A stretch of DNA of 64,000 nt, from positions 211,306 through 275,305 of the forward strand of contig JBGSHM010000010.1 in NCBI GenBank assembly GCA_041752235.1, written 5' to 3'. Position numbers and translations under genes: made by a program. The first letter of the stretch is position 1. Each line of letters starts with the position of its first letter. This document shows, in pieces, positions 55,613 through 63,484 of the stretch. Source of the DNA: SpSt-398 sp041752235. Its GTDB lineage: Bacteria; Bacteroidota; Bacteroidia; Chitinophagales; Chitinophagaceae. Below the pieces are notes generated by a model, which saw nothing but the letters and a program-made list of their open reading frames with translations, searched no databases and was not told where the DNA came from.

Positions 55613-55746
55613 TTCACCGCAGAGAACATAAGAACGCAGAGGTACGCAGAGAAATTTAGCTATTAGCCATTAGCTTTTAGCTCTTAGATTTTAGATTTTT
55701 AAAAAATCTCTGCGGATCTCCGCGTTCTCACGTTCTCTGCGGTGAA
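55613..55746. repeat. ACCGCAGAGAACGCAGAG-type palindrome with TAGCT words inside
   Basis: TTCACCGCAGAGAACATAAG at the left and TTCTCACGTTCTCTGCGGTG at the right enclose CTATTAGCCATTAGCTTTTA, a member of the TAGCT family. The ends resemble the TTTACCGC elements but with GAGA words. Copy 7 of the set. Confidence 0.85.
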
Positions 55747-55760
55747 TCCATATCTCAATT

Positions 55761-55768
55761 TATATTTG
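55761..55768 (+). promoter_or_regulatory. Probable promoter -7 box of the DUF2461 gene
   Basis: TATATTTG matches TAnnTTTG and lies 12 bases before the start codon, so the leader would be only a few bases long. No -33 box was seen. Confidence 0.45.
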
Positions 55769-55779
55769 TAAAAAAAAGA

Positions 55780-56445
55780 ATGCTCCAGCCCTCTACCCTC
55801 AAATTTCTGAAAGACCTCAAAAAGAACAACAATAAACCCTGGTTTGACGCCCACCGTCCCGCCTATGAAACGGCTCGAAAAGATTTTGAACAATTTGTTC
55901 AATCGCTTATTGAAGGCATAGCCAAAAAGGATGGTGATATATCAGGTCTTACTGCCAAGGCCTGTATGTTTCGCATCAACCGCGATGTGCGTTTTTCAAA
56001 AGATAAATCACCCTACAAATCCAACTTTGGCGCTTTCTTCAACAAGGGCGGAAAGAAAGCAATGACCGCCGGGTATTATTTTCACCTGGAGCCAGGTAAG
56101 ATTTTCGTTGGTGGCGGTCTCTATATGCCCATGCCCCCCGATCTGGCCAAAGTGCGCCAGGAGATAGACTATAATTTGAAAGATTTCAAAAAGATCGTTC
56201 AGGGTGCGAAATTCAAGAAAGTCTATAAAGACCTTGACCATTCAGATGAATACACATTGACGCGTGTACCCAAGGGTTATGAGGCCGACAATCCCGCCGC
56301 TGAATACCTGAAGTTGAAAAGCTATGTGGCCAGCATCAAAATGAGTGATGCAGATATTACTTCGGCTACCGCAAAGAAGAAAGTAGTGGAGGCGTATGAG
56401 GCGTTGATGCCTTTGGTGAAATTCCTGAATGGGGCGATTGAATAG
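55780..56445 (+). CDS. DUF2461-family protein
   Basis: The 221-residue protein matches the DUF2461/TIGR02453 family, with the conserved stretches NNKPWFDAHRPAYETARKDF, CMFRINRDVRFSKDKSPYKS and GAFFNKGGKK and the later RVPKGYEADNPAAEYLKLKS. The biochemical role of this family is not known to me. It has no signal peptide or membrane segment and is probably cytoplasmic. It is flanked on both sides by palindromic elements and is convergent with asd. Confidence 0.93.
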   Translation: MLQPSTLKFLKDLKKNNNKPWFDAHRPAYETARKDFEQFVQSLIEGIAKKDGDISGLTAKACMFRINRDVRFSKDKSPYKSNFGAFFNKGGKKAMTAGYYFHLEPGKIFVGGGLYMPMPPDLAKVRQEIDYNLKDFKKIVQGAKFKKVYKDLDHSDEYTLTRVPKGYEADNPAAEYLKLKSYVASIKMSDADITSATAKKKVVEAYEALMPLVKFLNGAIE

Positions 56446-56448
56446 TTT

Positions 56449-56533
56449 GTTTTACCGCCAGGGCACGATGGCGCAAGGGAGCGCTAAGATAGACTTAGCG
56501 CTCCTTCGTGCCTTAGCGCCCTTGCGGTAAAAC
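56449..56533. repeat. TTTACCGC-type palindromic element, copy 8
   Basis: TTTTACCGCCAGGGCACGAT and the right end GCCCTTGCGGTAAAA, with an inner perfect hairpin GAGCGCTAAG-ATAGA-CTTAGCGCTC (56479-56503). It lies between convergent genes. Confidence 0.92.
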
Positions 56534-56539
56534 ACAACA

Positions 56540-57529
56540 TTAAATCAGCCCTTTCTCCATCAAGTACTCCGCGATCTGAACGGCATTTGTAGCCGCGCCT
56601 TTACGCAGGTTATCCGATACGATCCACATATTCAGTGTGCAGGGCTGGGTTTCGTCGCGACGAAGCCGGCCTACAAATACTTCATCTCTTTCATGCGCGT
56701 CTTTGGGCATGGGGTATTGTTGGGTTGAAGGATCATCCACCACCACGACACCCGGAGCGGATTCCAGCAAGGCTTTTACTTCCCGCAGATCAAACTCATC
56801 GGCAAATTCAACATTCACCGACTCGCTATGACCGCCAACTACCGGTATCCGCACCGTGGTAGAGGTCACCCGGATGGTGGTATCCCGCATGATCTTCTGG
56901 GTCTCATTGACCATTTTCATTTCTTCCTTGGTATATCCATTCTCCAGAAATACATCGATCTGGGGAATCACATTCAGATCGATCGGATATTTATAGGCCA
57001 TCGGGCCTTCTACCCCTTTTCGTTCGTTGAATAATTGATCAACCGCCTTTACTCCGGTACCCGTTACACTCTGATAGGTGCTTACCACGATCCGTTCAAT
57101 ACCGTAGCGCTTATGCAGGGGATTCAACGCGACTACCATTTGGATGGTAGAACAATTGGGATTGGCAATGATCTTATCATTGGCCGTTAAAATATCCGCA
57201 TTGATCTCGGGTACAATCAGCGGTTTAGCAGGATCCATCCGCCAGGCAGAAGAATTATCAATAACGGTAATACCGGCAGCGGCAAAACGGGGAGCCCACT
57301 CGGTTGACGTGCTTCCACCGGCGGAAAACAAGGCAACGGCTGGTTTAGCGGCAATCGCGGATTCCATCCCTACTACTGTGTACTTTTTCCCCTTAAACTC
57401 TACCTGTTTACCCACTGATTTTTCCGAGGCAACCGGAATCAATTCCGTTACCGGGAAATTTCTTTCTGCTAACACTTGTAACATTTTTGTGCCTACCAGT
57501 CCGGTGGCGCCGACTACTGCAACTTTCAT
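56540..57529 (-). CDS. asd: Aspartate-semialdehyde dehydrogenase
   Basis: Asd reduces aspartyl phosphate to aspartate semialdehyde, the branch point for lysine/diaminopimelate, threonine and methionine. The 329-residue protein shows the nucleotide loop GATGLVGTKML (7-17), the active-site Cys126 in ANPNCSTIQ, and RIPVVGGHSESVNVE with the catalytic His region. It is on the minus strand with a separate promoter 190 bases upstream, and a Met/Thr/Lys-rich leader frame and terminator precede it, which suggests attenuation by supply of the pathway's products. Confidence 0.97.
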   Translation of the reverse strand: MKVAVVGATGLVGTKMLQVLAERNFPVTELIPVASEKSVGKQVEFKGKKYTVVGMESAIAAKPAVALFSAGGSTSTEWAPRFAAAGITVIDNSSAWRMDPAKPLIVPEINADILTANDKIIANPNCSTIQMVVALNPLHKRYGIERIVVSTYQSVTGTGVKAVDQLFNERKGVEGPMAYKYPIDLNVIPQIDVFLENGYTKEEMKMVNETQKIMRDTTIRVTSTTVRIPVVGGHSESVNVEFADEFDLREVKALLESAPGVVVVDDPSTQQYPMPKDAHERDEVFVGRLRRDETQPCTLNMWIVSDNLRKGAATNAVQIAEYLMEKGLI

Positions 57530-57587
57530 TTTTGATACTCCCCCCGATCTTCTGACGAAGACTTTTTAATTGTTATGAATTGATTTT

Positions 57588-57619
57588 AAAAAAATAAGGC
57601 CCTCCGTTGGGGAAGGCCT
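57588..57619 (-). terminator. Intrinsic terminator in the asd leader (segments 3 and 4)
   Basis: On the minus strand AGGCCTTCC (57611-57619) pairs with GGAGGGCCT (57597-57605) around a CCAAC loop, one G-U pair included, followed by TATTTTTTT. It sits 59 bases before the asd start codon. The 5' arm can pair instead with 57655-57663 inside the leader frame. Confidence 0.88.
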
Positions 57620-57648
57620 CAGTTCGTTTATGTTTCATCACATACAAC

Positions 57649-57708
57649 TCACCCGAGCCTTCCTCTGGAAAGTTTCTTGGTGCGTTTTGTATGTTTGGTC
57701 ATTTGCAT
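57649..57708 (-). CDS. Putative 19-residue leader peptide of asd, rich in Met, Thr and Lys
   Basis: The frame reads MQMTKHTKRTKKLSRGRLG and ends with TGA; a start at the second ATG (57702) gives 17 residues. Nine of the first twelve residues are Met, Thr or Lys, all made from the product of Asd. It starts 9 bases after a good -7 box and ends 28 bases before the terminator hairpin. Codons 13-18 contain two complementary segments (CTTTCC, 57667-57672; GGAAGGCTC, 57655-57663). The second is also complementary to the terminator's 5' arm. A small basic ribosome-associated protein is the other reading, but it would not explain the pairing. Confidence 0.6.
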   Translation of the reverse strand: MQMTKHTKRTKKLSRGRLG

Positions 57709-57717
57709 GATGAGCAG

Positions 57718-57750
57718 CAAAAGTAAAGCGGTATCGTGTTAACCGCCAAA
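57718..57750 (-). promoter_or_regulatory. Promoter of the asd leader
   Basis: On the minus strand TTTG (57747-57750), 21 bases, then TACTTTTG (57718-57725): a full match to the Bacteroidota promoter TTTG-N19-21-TAnnTTTG. The RNA would start only a few bases before the leader ATG. Confidence 0.75.
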
Positions 57751-57805
57751 TTTTCCCCCTGTTTATTTTGATTAGGTACACTTATTTTTCGGCAAACCTT
57801 TTCTT

Positions 57806-59521
57806 ATGTCAAAAAAACAAGTGTTCGTATTCGGTATCAGTTCCCTGTTTTCTGTGCTATCCTTTTCCCAATCAAGGTATGATGTGTTGATCCATGAGAT
57901 CATGGCCGACCCCACGCCAGTGGTTGGTTTACCTGCTGTAGAATGGATCGAATTGGTAAACCGATCAAGCACACCGATATCGCTTGCCGGTTGGAAGCTG
58001 CGCGACCGTACCTCCACCAGTGGGGCCTTTCCTGCTTTTACCCTTGCCCCAGGGCAATTGGTGCTCCTGGGTTCAAGCACCACTGCCACGGTGATGTCGG
58101 GCTATGGGGCGATCATCCCTGTACCATCATTCCCATCACTTGATAATGAAAGTGACCAAGTCTCCCTGCTTGATCCCTCAGGTAAAACCATTCATGCTGT
58201 GGTTTATTCGGGCAATACTTACAAAAGTGAAATTAAACGATCGGGTGGATGGACCCTGGAAATGATCGACCAGCAATTTCCCTGTACCGGATCAGCAAAT
58301 TGGCAGGCAAGTACCCATCCAACAGGCGGTACGCCCGGACAACCCAATGCATCTGCCGCTGCTATCCTGGATACCGAAGGCCCATTTATTGTAAACACTT
58401 ATATGGAAGGGGACCGCTTACTGTATATCCAGTTCAATGAACCATTGGACAGTACCCGAAGCGCGGCTCAGGAGAATATTCAATTGCCTTCCGCTTTTTC
58501 ATTGGTCCAGGTCCGGCTCACTCCACCTTTGTTCGATCAACTGGAAATAGAAATCTACCCGGCCCCTGAACCGGGAAAAATGAATGAACTCACGTTGAAC
58601 CATATCCGCGATTGTCAGCAAATCCCGATAACGCCCATGACCAAAATGCGCTGGGGAAGACCGGTAAGCCCGTCCCCATTTGATCTTGTCATCAATGAAA
58701 TTTTGTTTGATCCCCGATCGGGTGGTTCGGATTATATTGAGATTTACAATCGGAGTAAGCTGGTATTTGATACCAAAGAACTCTATCTCGCCAACCGTAA
58801 AGAAAACGGCGAGGTAGGGACTCCCTATCCCCTGCATACAGAAAGCCGCTTGATCTTTCCGGGAGAATACTGGGTGGTAACAGCGGACAGTATGGGATTG
58901 ATCCGGGATCATTGGGTAAAGGATGCCGACAGGCTCTCGGAAGTGAACCAACTCCCTACCCTATCACCGGACAAGGGGCATGTCTTGCTTTTACACCAAC
59001 AGGGAGCGATACTGGATGAGGTCAATTATGAGGATGACTGGCATTCGCCCTTGTTTCAGGATACACGAGGCATTTCCCTGGAGCGGATAGACCCCGATGG
59101 ATCTTCACAGGATGCGATGAACTGGCATTCGGCTGCCACCACTTCGCGCGGGGGTACACCGGGATACCGGAATTCCCAATCGGCGGAAGCAGGAACAAAT
59201 GAGGAGGAGTTTCGGATAGAACCGGCAACAATTAGTCCCAACAACGATGGATTTCAGGACCATGCCACCCTATCCTATCAATTGCCAGATCCGGGTCAAC
59301 TGGCACATATCCGGATCTTTGATCATAATGGGAGGATGGTCCGTTTTCTGGTGAATACAACAGTCACCGGGCGTGCGGGAACCTGGATATGGGATGGCTT
59401 GGGAGATGAACGAAAACTGCTGCCCTCCGGGAACTATATCGTATTGGCTGAGTTCCTAACCCTGCAGGGAAAAAAGAAACGCTTTAAGCGATTGATCTCC
59501 GTGATTCGCTGGAATCCATGA
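57806..59521 (+). CDS. Secreted lamin-tail-domain protein with FlgD-like C-terminus
   Basis: The 571-residue protein has a signal peptide (FVFGISSLFSVLSFSQ). Two lamin-tail domains are visible: YDVLIHEIMADPTPVVGLPA then EWIELVNRSSTPISLAGWKL, and FDLVINEILFDPRSGGSDYI then EIYNRSK. Between them is an Ig-like stretch. The C-terminus begins EPATISPNNDGFQDHATLSY and continues IRIFDHNGRMVRFLV and TWIWDGLGDERKLLPSGNYI, the FlgD-like Ig/CHU_C pattern associated with export in Bacteroidota. Function is unknown; such proteins occur on the cell surface. It is divergent from the asd leader. Confidence 0.85.
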   Translation: MSKKQVFVFGISSLFSVLSFSQSRYDVLIHEIMADPTPVVGLPAVEWIELVNRSSTPISLAGWKLRDRTSTSGAFPAFTLAPGQLVLLGSSTTATVMSGYGAIIPVPSFPSLDNESDQVSLLDPSGKTIHAVVYSGNTYKSEIKRSGGWTLEMIDQQFPCTGSANWQASTHPTGGTPGQPNASAAAILDTEGPFIVNTYMEGDRLLYIQFNEPLDSTRSAAQENIQLPSAFSLVQVRLTPPLFDQLEIEIYPAPEPGKMNELTLNHIRDCQQIPITPMTKMRWGRPVSPSPFDLVINEILFDPRSGGSDYIEIYNRSKLVFDTKELYLANRKENGEVGTPYPLHTESRLIFPGEYWVVTADSMGLIRDHWVKDADRLSEVNQLPTLSPDKGHVLLLHQQGAILDEVNYEDDWHSPLFQDTRGISLERIDPDGSSQDAMNWHSAATTSRGGTPGYRNSQSAEAGTNEEEFRIEPATISPNNDGFQDHATLSYQLPDPGQLAHIRIFDHNGRMVRFLVNTTVTGRAGTWIWDGLGDERKLLPSGNYIVLAEFLTLQGKKKRFKRLISVIRWNP

Positions 59522-59527
59522 CCGGGA

Positions 59528-60451
59528 TCATTCCAGATCGATCTCAAAATTGACCAGGTCGCGGAATTGTTGGATCCTTCCTTCCAATTCACCATGGCGA
59601 AGTTCTTTCAACCGGGTGGTACCAAATTTCTCAACGCAGAAACTGGCAAGAGCAGAACCGGCAATGATACCGGATTTCATATTGTTGAAGCTGATATCTT
59701 TTGTACGGGCAATATGTCCTATGAAACCTCCGGCGAATGTATCTCCCGCGCCTGTGGGGTCGAATACATCTTCTAATGGGAGGGCCGGGGCAAAAAAGAC
59801 TCCATCATCATGAAATAACAAAGCCCCGTGTTCACCTTTTTTAATGACCAGGTATTTAGGTCCCATTTTCATGATCTCCTTTGCGGCCTTCACCAGGGAA
59901 TATTGGGCACTGAGTTGGCGGGCTTCGCTGTCGTTTATCATCAACACATCCACCTTACGCAGAACCTTTTCCAGGTCGGGCATGGCGGTTTCCATCCAGA
60001 AATTCATCGTATCCATGACCACCAGGCGGGGCCTTTTTCGGAGTTGATCGATCACCGCCATTTGAACGGCAGGCACCAGGTTACCCAGCATCAGGAACTC
60101 ACAATCCTGATAGCTTTCGGGTACCACAGGGTTAAAATTTGCCAGCACATTCAATTGAGTATCAAGGGTGTCGCGGGTATTCATGTCAAGGTGGTACTTC
60201 CCACTCCAGAAGAAGGATTTCTCGTCTTCTTTGATCTGGACCCCCTCCAGGTTAACGCCCCGGGCCTCGAGCATTTTCAGCTCTTCTTTGGGAAAATCAC
60301 CCCCAACCACAGAAAGCTGTTTGATAGGCCGGGTAAAATTGGACGCACTCCAGGCGATATAGGTAGCCGCTCCGCCTACGATCTTATCGCTTTTACCAAA
60401 AGGGGTTTCGATCACATCAAAAGCCATGGAGCCGACAACAACGAGTGACAT
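59528..60451 (-). CDS. PfkB-family carbohydrate or nucleoside kinase
   Basis: The 307-residue protein begins LVVVGSMAFDVIETPFGKSD, has GGAATYIAWSASNF as the first PfkB signature and DPTGAGDTFAGGFIGH as the second, with the catalytic Asp in GAGD. The KSDKIVGGAATY start and the later VMDTMNFWMETAMPDLEKVL segment are typical of a conserved Bacteroidota kinase often labelled sugar kinase; adenosine-kinase-like use is possible. The substrate cannot be read from sequence or neighbours. It is convergent with the lamin-tail gene, with a seven-base gap. Confidence 0.88.
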   Translation of the reverse strand: MSLVVVGSMAFDVIETPFGKSDKIVGGAATYIAWSASNFTRPIKQLSVVGGDFPKEELKMLEARGVNLEGVQIKEDEKSFFWSGKYHLDMNTRDTLDTQLNVLANFNPVVPESYQDCEFLMLGNLVPAVQMAVIDQLRKRPRLVVMDTMNFWMETAMPDLEKVLRKVDVLMINDSEARQLSAQYSLVKAAKEIMKMGPKYLVIKKGEHGALLFHDDGVFFAPALPLEDVFDPTGAGDTFAGGFIGHIARTKDISFNNMKSGIIAGSALASFCVEKFGTTRLKELRHGELEGRIQQFRDLVNFEIDLE

Positions 60452-60536
60452 GATATGGGGTTTTGGGGTTTGAGTTGTTCAAAAAAGCCGTGCAAACCTA
60501 AGTCAAAAAAGACAGTTTGGGAAGTCAGATGGTGGA

Positions 60537-60564
60537 TTTGTTTAATAAACATCCTCTATCTTTG
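60537..60564 (+). promoter_or_regulatory. Probable promoter of the TetR gene, nearly leaderless
   Basis: TTTG (60537-60540), 16 bases, then TATCTTTG (60557-60564), four bases before the ATG. The spacer is a little short. The RNA would begin at or near the start codon. Confidence 0.55.
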
Positions 60565-60568
60565 AAAC

Positions 60569-61153
60569 ATGCCAACGACAAAACGCCGTTCCTCTAAAAA
60601 AGAGGTTATCCTCACCAAAGCCGCCCAAATGTTTCGGGAGAAAGGCTTTGCGGCCACATCCATGCGTGATCTGGCCGAACGGGTGGGTATTGAAGCCGCC
60701 AGCCTGTACAATCATATCAAGTCAAAAAACGAAATACTGGAAGCGATCTGCTTTGATGTGGCCAATCGCTTTATGCTTAAACTGGAAGAAACGGAAGCCA
60801 GTGACCTTCCCACCATTCAGAAGATCGAAAACCTGATGCGGTTTCATATTCAGGAAATGATCGAACACTATGAGGAAGTGTATGTGAGCGACCGGGAGTG
60901 GAAACATTTGAACGAACCATTCCTTTCCAATTTCCGCAATCAACGTCGTCAATACCGCCGCATGTTTGCTGCTATTATTGAAAAGGGTATTACAAAAGGC
61001 GAGATCAAAAAAATTGATGCCCCTACGGCGGTGATCATTCTACTTCAATCAGTGAGCGGTATAGAATCCTGGCACCGCAGTCAGGCGAAAATCTCAGCCA
61101 AAGATTTAGAGAATAATATGGTGACGATCCTTATTGATGGTTTGAGAAAATAG
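60569..61153 (+). CDS. TetR/AcrR-family transcriptional regulator
   Basis: The 194-residue protein has the TetR helix-turn-helix (VILTKAAQMFREKGFAATSM then RDLAERVGIEAASLYNHIKS, about 13-53) and an all-helical ligand domain. It lies directly before paaE, paaA and paaB on the same strand. TetR-type PaaR proteins regulate phenylacetate genes in several bacteria, so a role as regulator responding to phenylacetyl-CoA is likely, but the ligand is inferred. A -7 box lies four bases before the ATG. Confidence 0.92.
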   Translation: MPTTKRRSSKKEVILTKAAQMFREKGFAATSMRDLAERVGIEAASLYNHIKSKNEILEAICFDVANRFMLKLEETEASDLPTIQKIENLMRFHIQEMIEHYEEVYVSDREWKHLNEPFLSNFRNQRRQYRRMFAAIIEKGITKGEIKKIDAPTAVIILLQSVSGIESWHRSQAKISAKDLENNMVTILIDGLRK

Positions 61154-61157
61154 GGAC

Positions 61158-61238
61158 TTTACCGCTATGCCGCTAAGACGCGAGGGGGCGCTAAGTAATA
61201 CTGGCGCTCCCTCGCGTCTTTTCGTCCTAGCGGTAAAA
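61158..61238. repeat. TTTACCGC-type palindromic element, copy 9
   Basis: TTTACCGCTATGCCGCTAAG at the left and CGTCCTAGCGGTAAA at the right, with inner GCGAGGGGGCGC facing GCGCTCCCTCGC. It lies between the TetR gene and paaE. Confidence 0.92.
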
Positions 61239-61258
61239 TCAATTATTCTCAATTCCAG

Positions 61259-61266
61259 TATCTTTG
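61259..61266 (+). promoter_or_regulatory. Probable -7 box of paaE, nearly leaderless
   Basis: TATCTTTG, four bases before the ATG, the same arrangement as in front of the TetR gene. No -33 box was seen. Confidence 0.5.
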
Positions 61267-61270
61267 ATCC

Positions 61271-62353
61271 ATGTCCATTCACTTCCATCCGCTTGCCATA
61301 AAAAAGATCAAAAAGGAAACCGCTGATTGTGTTTCTATCACATTTGAAATCCCTGAAACACTCAAGGAATTATATACTTATCAACAAGGACAGAGTCTTA
61401 CCCTTCGTACCCAGTTACATGGGGAAGAGGTGAGAAGAACGTATTCCTTGTGCAGCTCTCCTCTTGATCATGAATGGAAGGTAGCAGTTAAGAAAGTCGA
61501 AGGAGGTGTGTTTTCCACTTATGCCAATGAGGAATTAAAAGCAGGCGATGTGCTCGAAGTAATGCCCCCCGTAGGAAAATTCAATACACCGCTTCATCCC
61601 GGGCAGAAAAAAGATTATGTGGCTTTTGCCGCCGGCAGCGGGATTACACCAGTGCTTTCTTTGCTTAAAACCATTCTCCGCACCGAAACTAATAGCCGCT
61701 TTACCCTGGTATTTGGCAACAGGAGCCGTGCATCTATCATCTTCTTTGAAGAACTGGAAGCGATCAAGAATAAATACCTTGACCGGTTTCAACTCATTCA
61801 TGTATTGAGTAGAGAACGAATGGACACCCCACTTCATTCAGGAAGAATAGACGTATCCAAGCTGGATGCTCTATCCAAATTGATCTCTTTTGGCTCGATC
61901 GATGAATATTTTTTGTGTGGCCCTGAAGAAATGATCTTTTGTGTAAGAGATTATCTGGAGGCTAAACAGGTTCCCAAAAACCGGATCCATTTTGAATTGT
62001 TCACAACAGCAGGTACAAGGGCAGCAAAAAAGTCAACCGCCAAAGAAACAGGCACCCCCACCGGACCGCAAAGTCATATCACCATCAAAGCAGATGGCCG
62101 GAGTATAGAGTTCAACCTCCCTCTCGATGCGGAAATATCTTTATTAGACGCCGCTTTAAAACACGGTGCCGATCTCCCCTTTGCCTGTAAAGGCGGAGTT
62201 TGTTGTACTTGCAAAGCCCGACTCCTGGAAGGCGAGGTAAGCATGGATGTACATTGGGGCCTGGAAGACCATGAAGTAGCGGAAGGTTTTATACTGACCT
62301 GCCAAAGTCACCCACGAACAGACAAGGTTTCGGTGGATTTTGATATCAAGTGA
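61271..62353 (+). CDS. paaE: Phenylacetyl-CoA epoxidase reductase subunit PaaE
   Basis: PaaE passes electrons from NADPH through FAD and a 2Fe-2S cluster to the di-iron subunit PaaA, for epoxidation of the phenylacetyl-CoA ring. The 360-residue protein has the FAD-binding RRTYSLCSSP, the NAD(P) region (YVAFAAGSGITPVLSLLKTI, then LVFGNRSRASIIFFEEL) and a C-terminal plant-type ferredoxin with CKGGVCCTC and a fourth Cys in ILTCQSHP. It comes before paaA here, whereas paaE is last in the E. coli order. The phenylacetate assignment rests on the adjacent paaA and paaB. Confidence 0.93.
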   Translation: MSIHFHPLAIKKIKKETADCVSITFEIPETLKELYTYQQGQSLTLRTQLHGEEVRRTYSLCSSPLDHEWKVAVKKVEGGVFSTYANEELKAGDVLEVMPPVGKFNTPLHPGQKKDYVAFAAGSGITPVLSLLKTILRTETNSRFTLVFGNRSRASIIFFEELEAIKNKYLDRFQLIHVLSRERMDTPLHSGRIDVSKLDALSKLISFGSIDEYFLCGPEEMIFCVRDYLEAKQVPKNRIHFELFTTAGTRAAKKSTAKETGTPTGPQSHITIKADGRSIEFNLPLDAEISLLDAALKHGADLPFACKGGVCCTCKARLLEGEVSMDVHWGLEDHEVAEGFILTCQSHPRTDKVSVDFDIK

Positions 62354-62355
62354 GC

Positions 62356-62462
62356 ATTCACCGCATAGAAACTTATTGGCCCTTCGCGATTCTTTGTGCC
62401 ATAGCGCCATAGCGGTAAAATTCTCTGCGCAACCCTGCGTTCTCCTGTTCTCTGCGGTGAAA
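62356..62462. repeat. Composite palindromic element, copy 10
   Basis: Outer ends CATTCACCGCATAGAAAC and TGTTCTCTGCGGTGAAAA belong to the ACCGCAGAG type; inside, CGCCATAGCGGTAAAA (62406-62420) is the right end of a TTTACCGC element. It lies between paaE and paaA. Confidence 0.85.
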
Positions 62463-62517
62463 AATATCCCTCCTAAACGTATTTTGAACAAAACACCCAA
62501 ACACCCGTTAGTTTTAT

Positions 62518-62525
62518 TAGATTTG
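62518..62525 (+). promoter_or_regulatory. Probable -7 box of paaA
   Basis: TAGATTTG matches TAnnTTTG and ends 17 bases before the paaA start, so paaA may have its own promoter despite its codirectional neighbour. Confidence 0.4.
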
Positions 62526-62542
62526 TCACCTAATTTTTACCT

Positions 62543-63478
62543 ATGGACCTGCCGCAACAGGAATCAATATTTTGGAAAAAGATCGAGAACGAAGTGAAGA
62601 TCGAGCCGCTGGATTGGATGCCGGAGGCCTATCGCCGCACCCTGATCCGGCAGATCAGTCAGCACGCCCATAGCGAGGTGGTGGGTATGTTGCCGGAGGG
62701 GAATTGGATCACCCGTGCCCCTTCCTTAAAAAGAAAAGCCATTCTGCTCGCCAAAGTACAGGATGAAGCCGGTCATGGATTGTACCTCTACTCCGCCTGC
62801 GAAACGCTGGGTGTAAGCCGGGAACAAACGATCGAGGACCTGCACAGTGGTAAGGCCAAATATTCTTCTATATTCAATTACCCTACGCTGAGCTGGGCTG
62901 ACATAGGAGCCATTGGCTGGTTAGTGGATGGTGCTGCTATCATGAACCAGGTTATGCTCTGTCGTACTTCCTACGGACCTTATGCCCGGGCCATGGTGCG
63001 TATATGTAAAGAAGAAAGTTTTCACCAGCGCCAGGGGTTTGAGTCCTTATTGGTATTGAGTCGTGGCACACCCGCCCAAAAAGCCATGTGCCAGGATGCG
63101 ATCAATCGCTGGTGGTGGCCTGCCCTGATGATGTTTGGGCCGCATGACAGTGAATCGACGCACAGCGAACAAAGCATGCTATGGAAGATCAAGCGAAAAA
63201 GCAATGATGAATTGCGCCAGAATTTTGTAGATATGTGTGTGGAGCAGGTGAAATTGCTGGGCATGACCCTCCCCGATCCTTTGCTGAAATGGAATGAGGA
63301 GAGAAAACATTATGATTTCGGGCCTATCAATTGGAATGAGTTTTGGAATGTGGTAAAAGGCAATGGCCCCTGCAATAAAGAAAGGCTGAAAGCCAGGAAA
63401 GATGCCTGGGATAAAGGCGAGTGGGTAAGGGAGGCAGCGGCTGCATATGCGGCAAAACGTGCAAGCAGAGCAGCATAA
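62543..63478 (+). CDS. paaA: Phenylacetyl-CoA epoxidase di-iron subunit PaaA
   Basis: PaaA is the catalytic subunit that inserts oxygen into the ring of phenylacetyl-CoA. The 311-residue protein carries the carboxylate di-iron ligands: EVVGMLPEGNW, KVQDEAGHGLYLYSACETLG with E and H, and MVRICKEESFHQRQGFESLL with the second E-x-x-H. It ends in a basic Ala/Lys/Arg-rich tail (AAYAAKRASRAA). It is followed by paaB; paaC and paaD would be expected beyond the right edge. Confidence 0.96.
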   Translation: MDLPQQESIFWKKIENEVKIEPLDWMPEAYRRTLIRQISQHAHSEVVGMLPEGNWITRAPSLKRKAILLAKVQDEAGHGLYLYSACETLGVSREQTIEDLHSGKAKYSSIFNYPTLSWADIGAIGWLVDGAAIMNQVMLCRTSYGPYARAMVRICKEESFHQRQGFESLLVLSRGTPAQKAMCQDAINRWWWPALMMFGPHDSESTHSEQSMLWKIKRKSNDELRQNFVDMCVEQVKLLGMTLPDPLLKWNEERKHYDFGPINWNEFWNVVKGNGPCNKERLKARKDAWDKGEWVREAAAAYAAKRASRAA

Positions 63479-63484
63479 AAAGAC

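Noticed and set aside
57625..57640. A second short frame (MKHKRTEAFPNGG...) overlapping the asd terminator
   Set aside because: It has no promoter or spacing of its own and runs through the terminator stem; probably chance.
57649..57708. Small basic ribosomal-type protein (such as bTHX or bL38) as the reading of the 19-mer before asd
   Set aside because: It lacks the bTHX pattern I know, and the sequence around it forms mutually exclusive hairpins with the terminator, which a leader peptide explains better. Not fully excluded; comparison with Bacteroidota ribosomal proteins would settle it.
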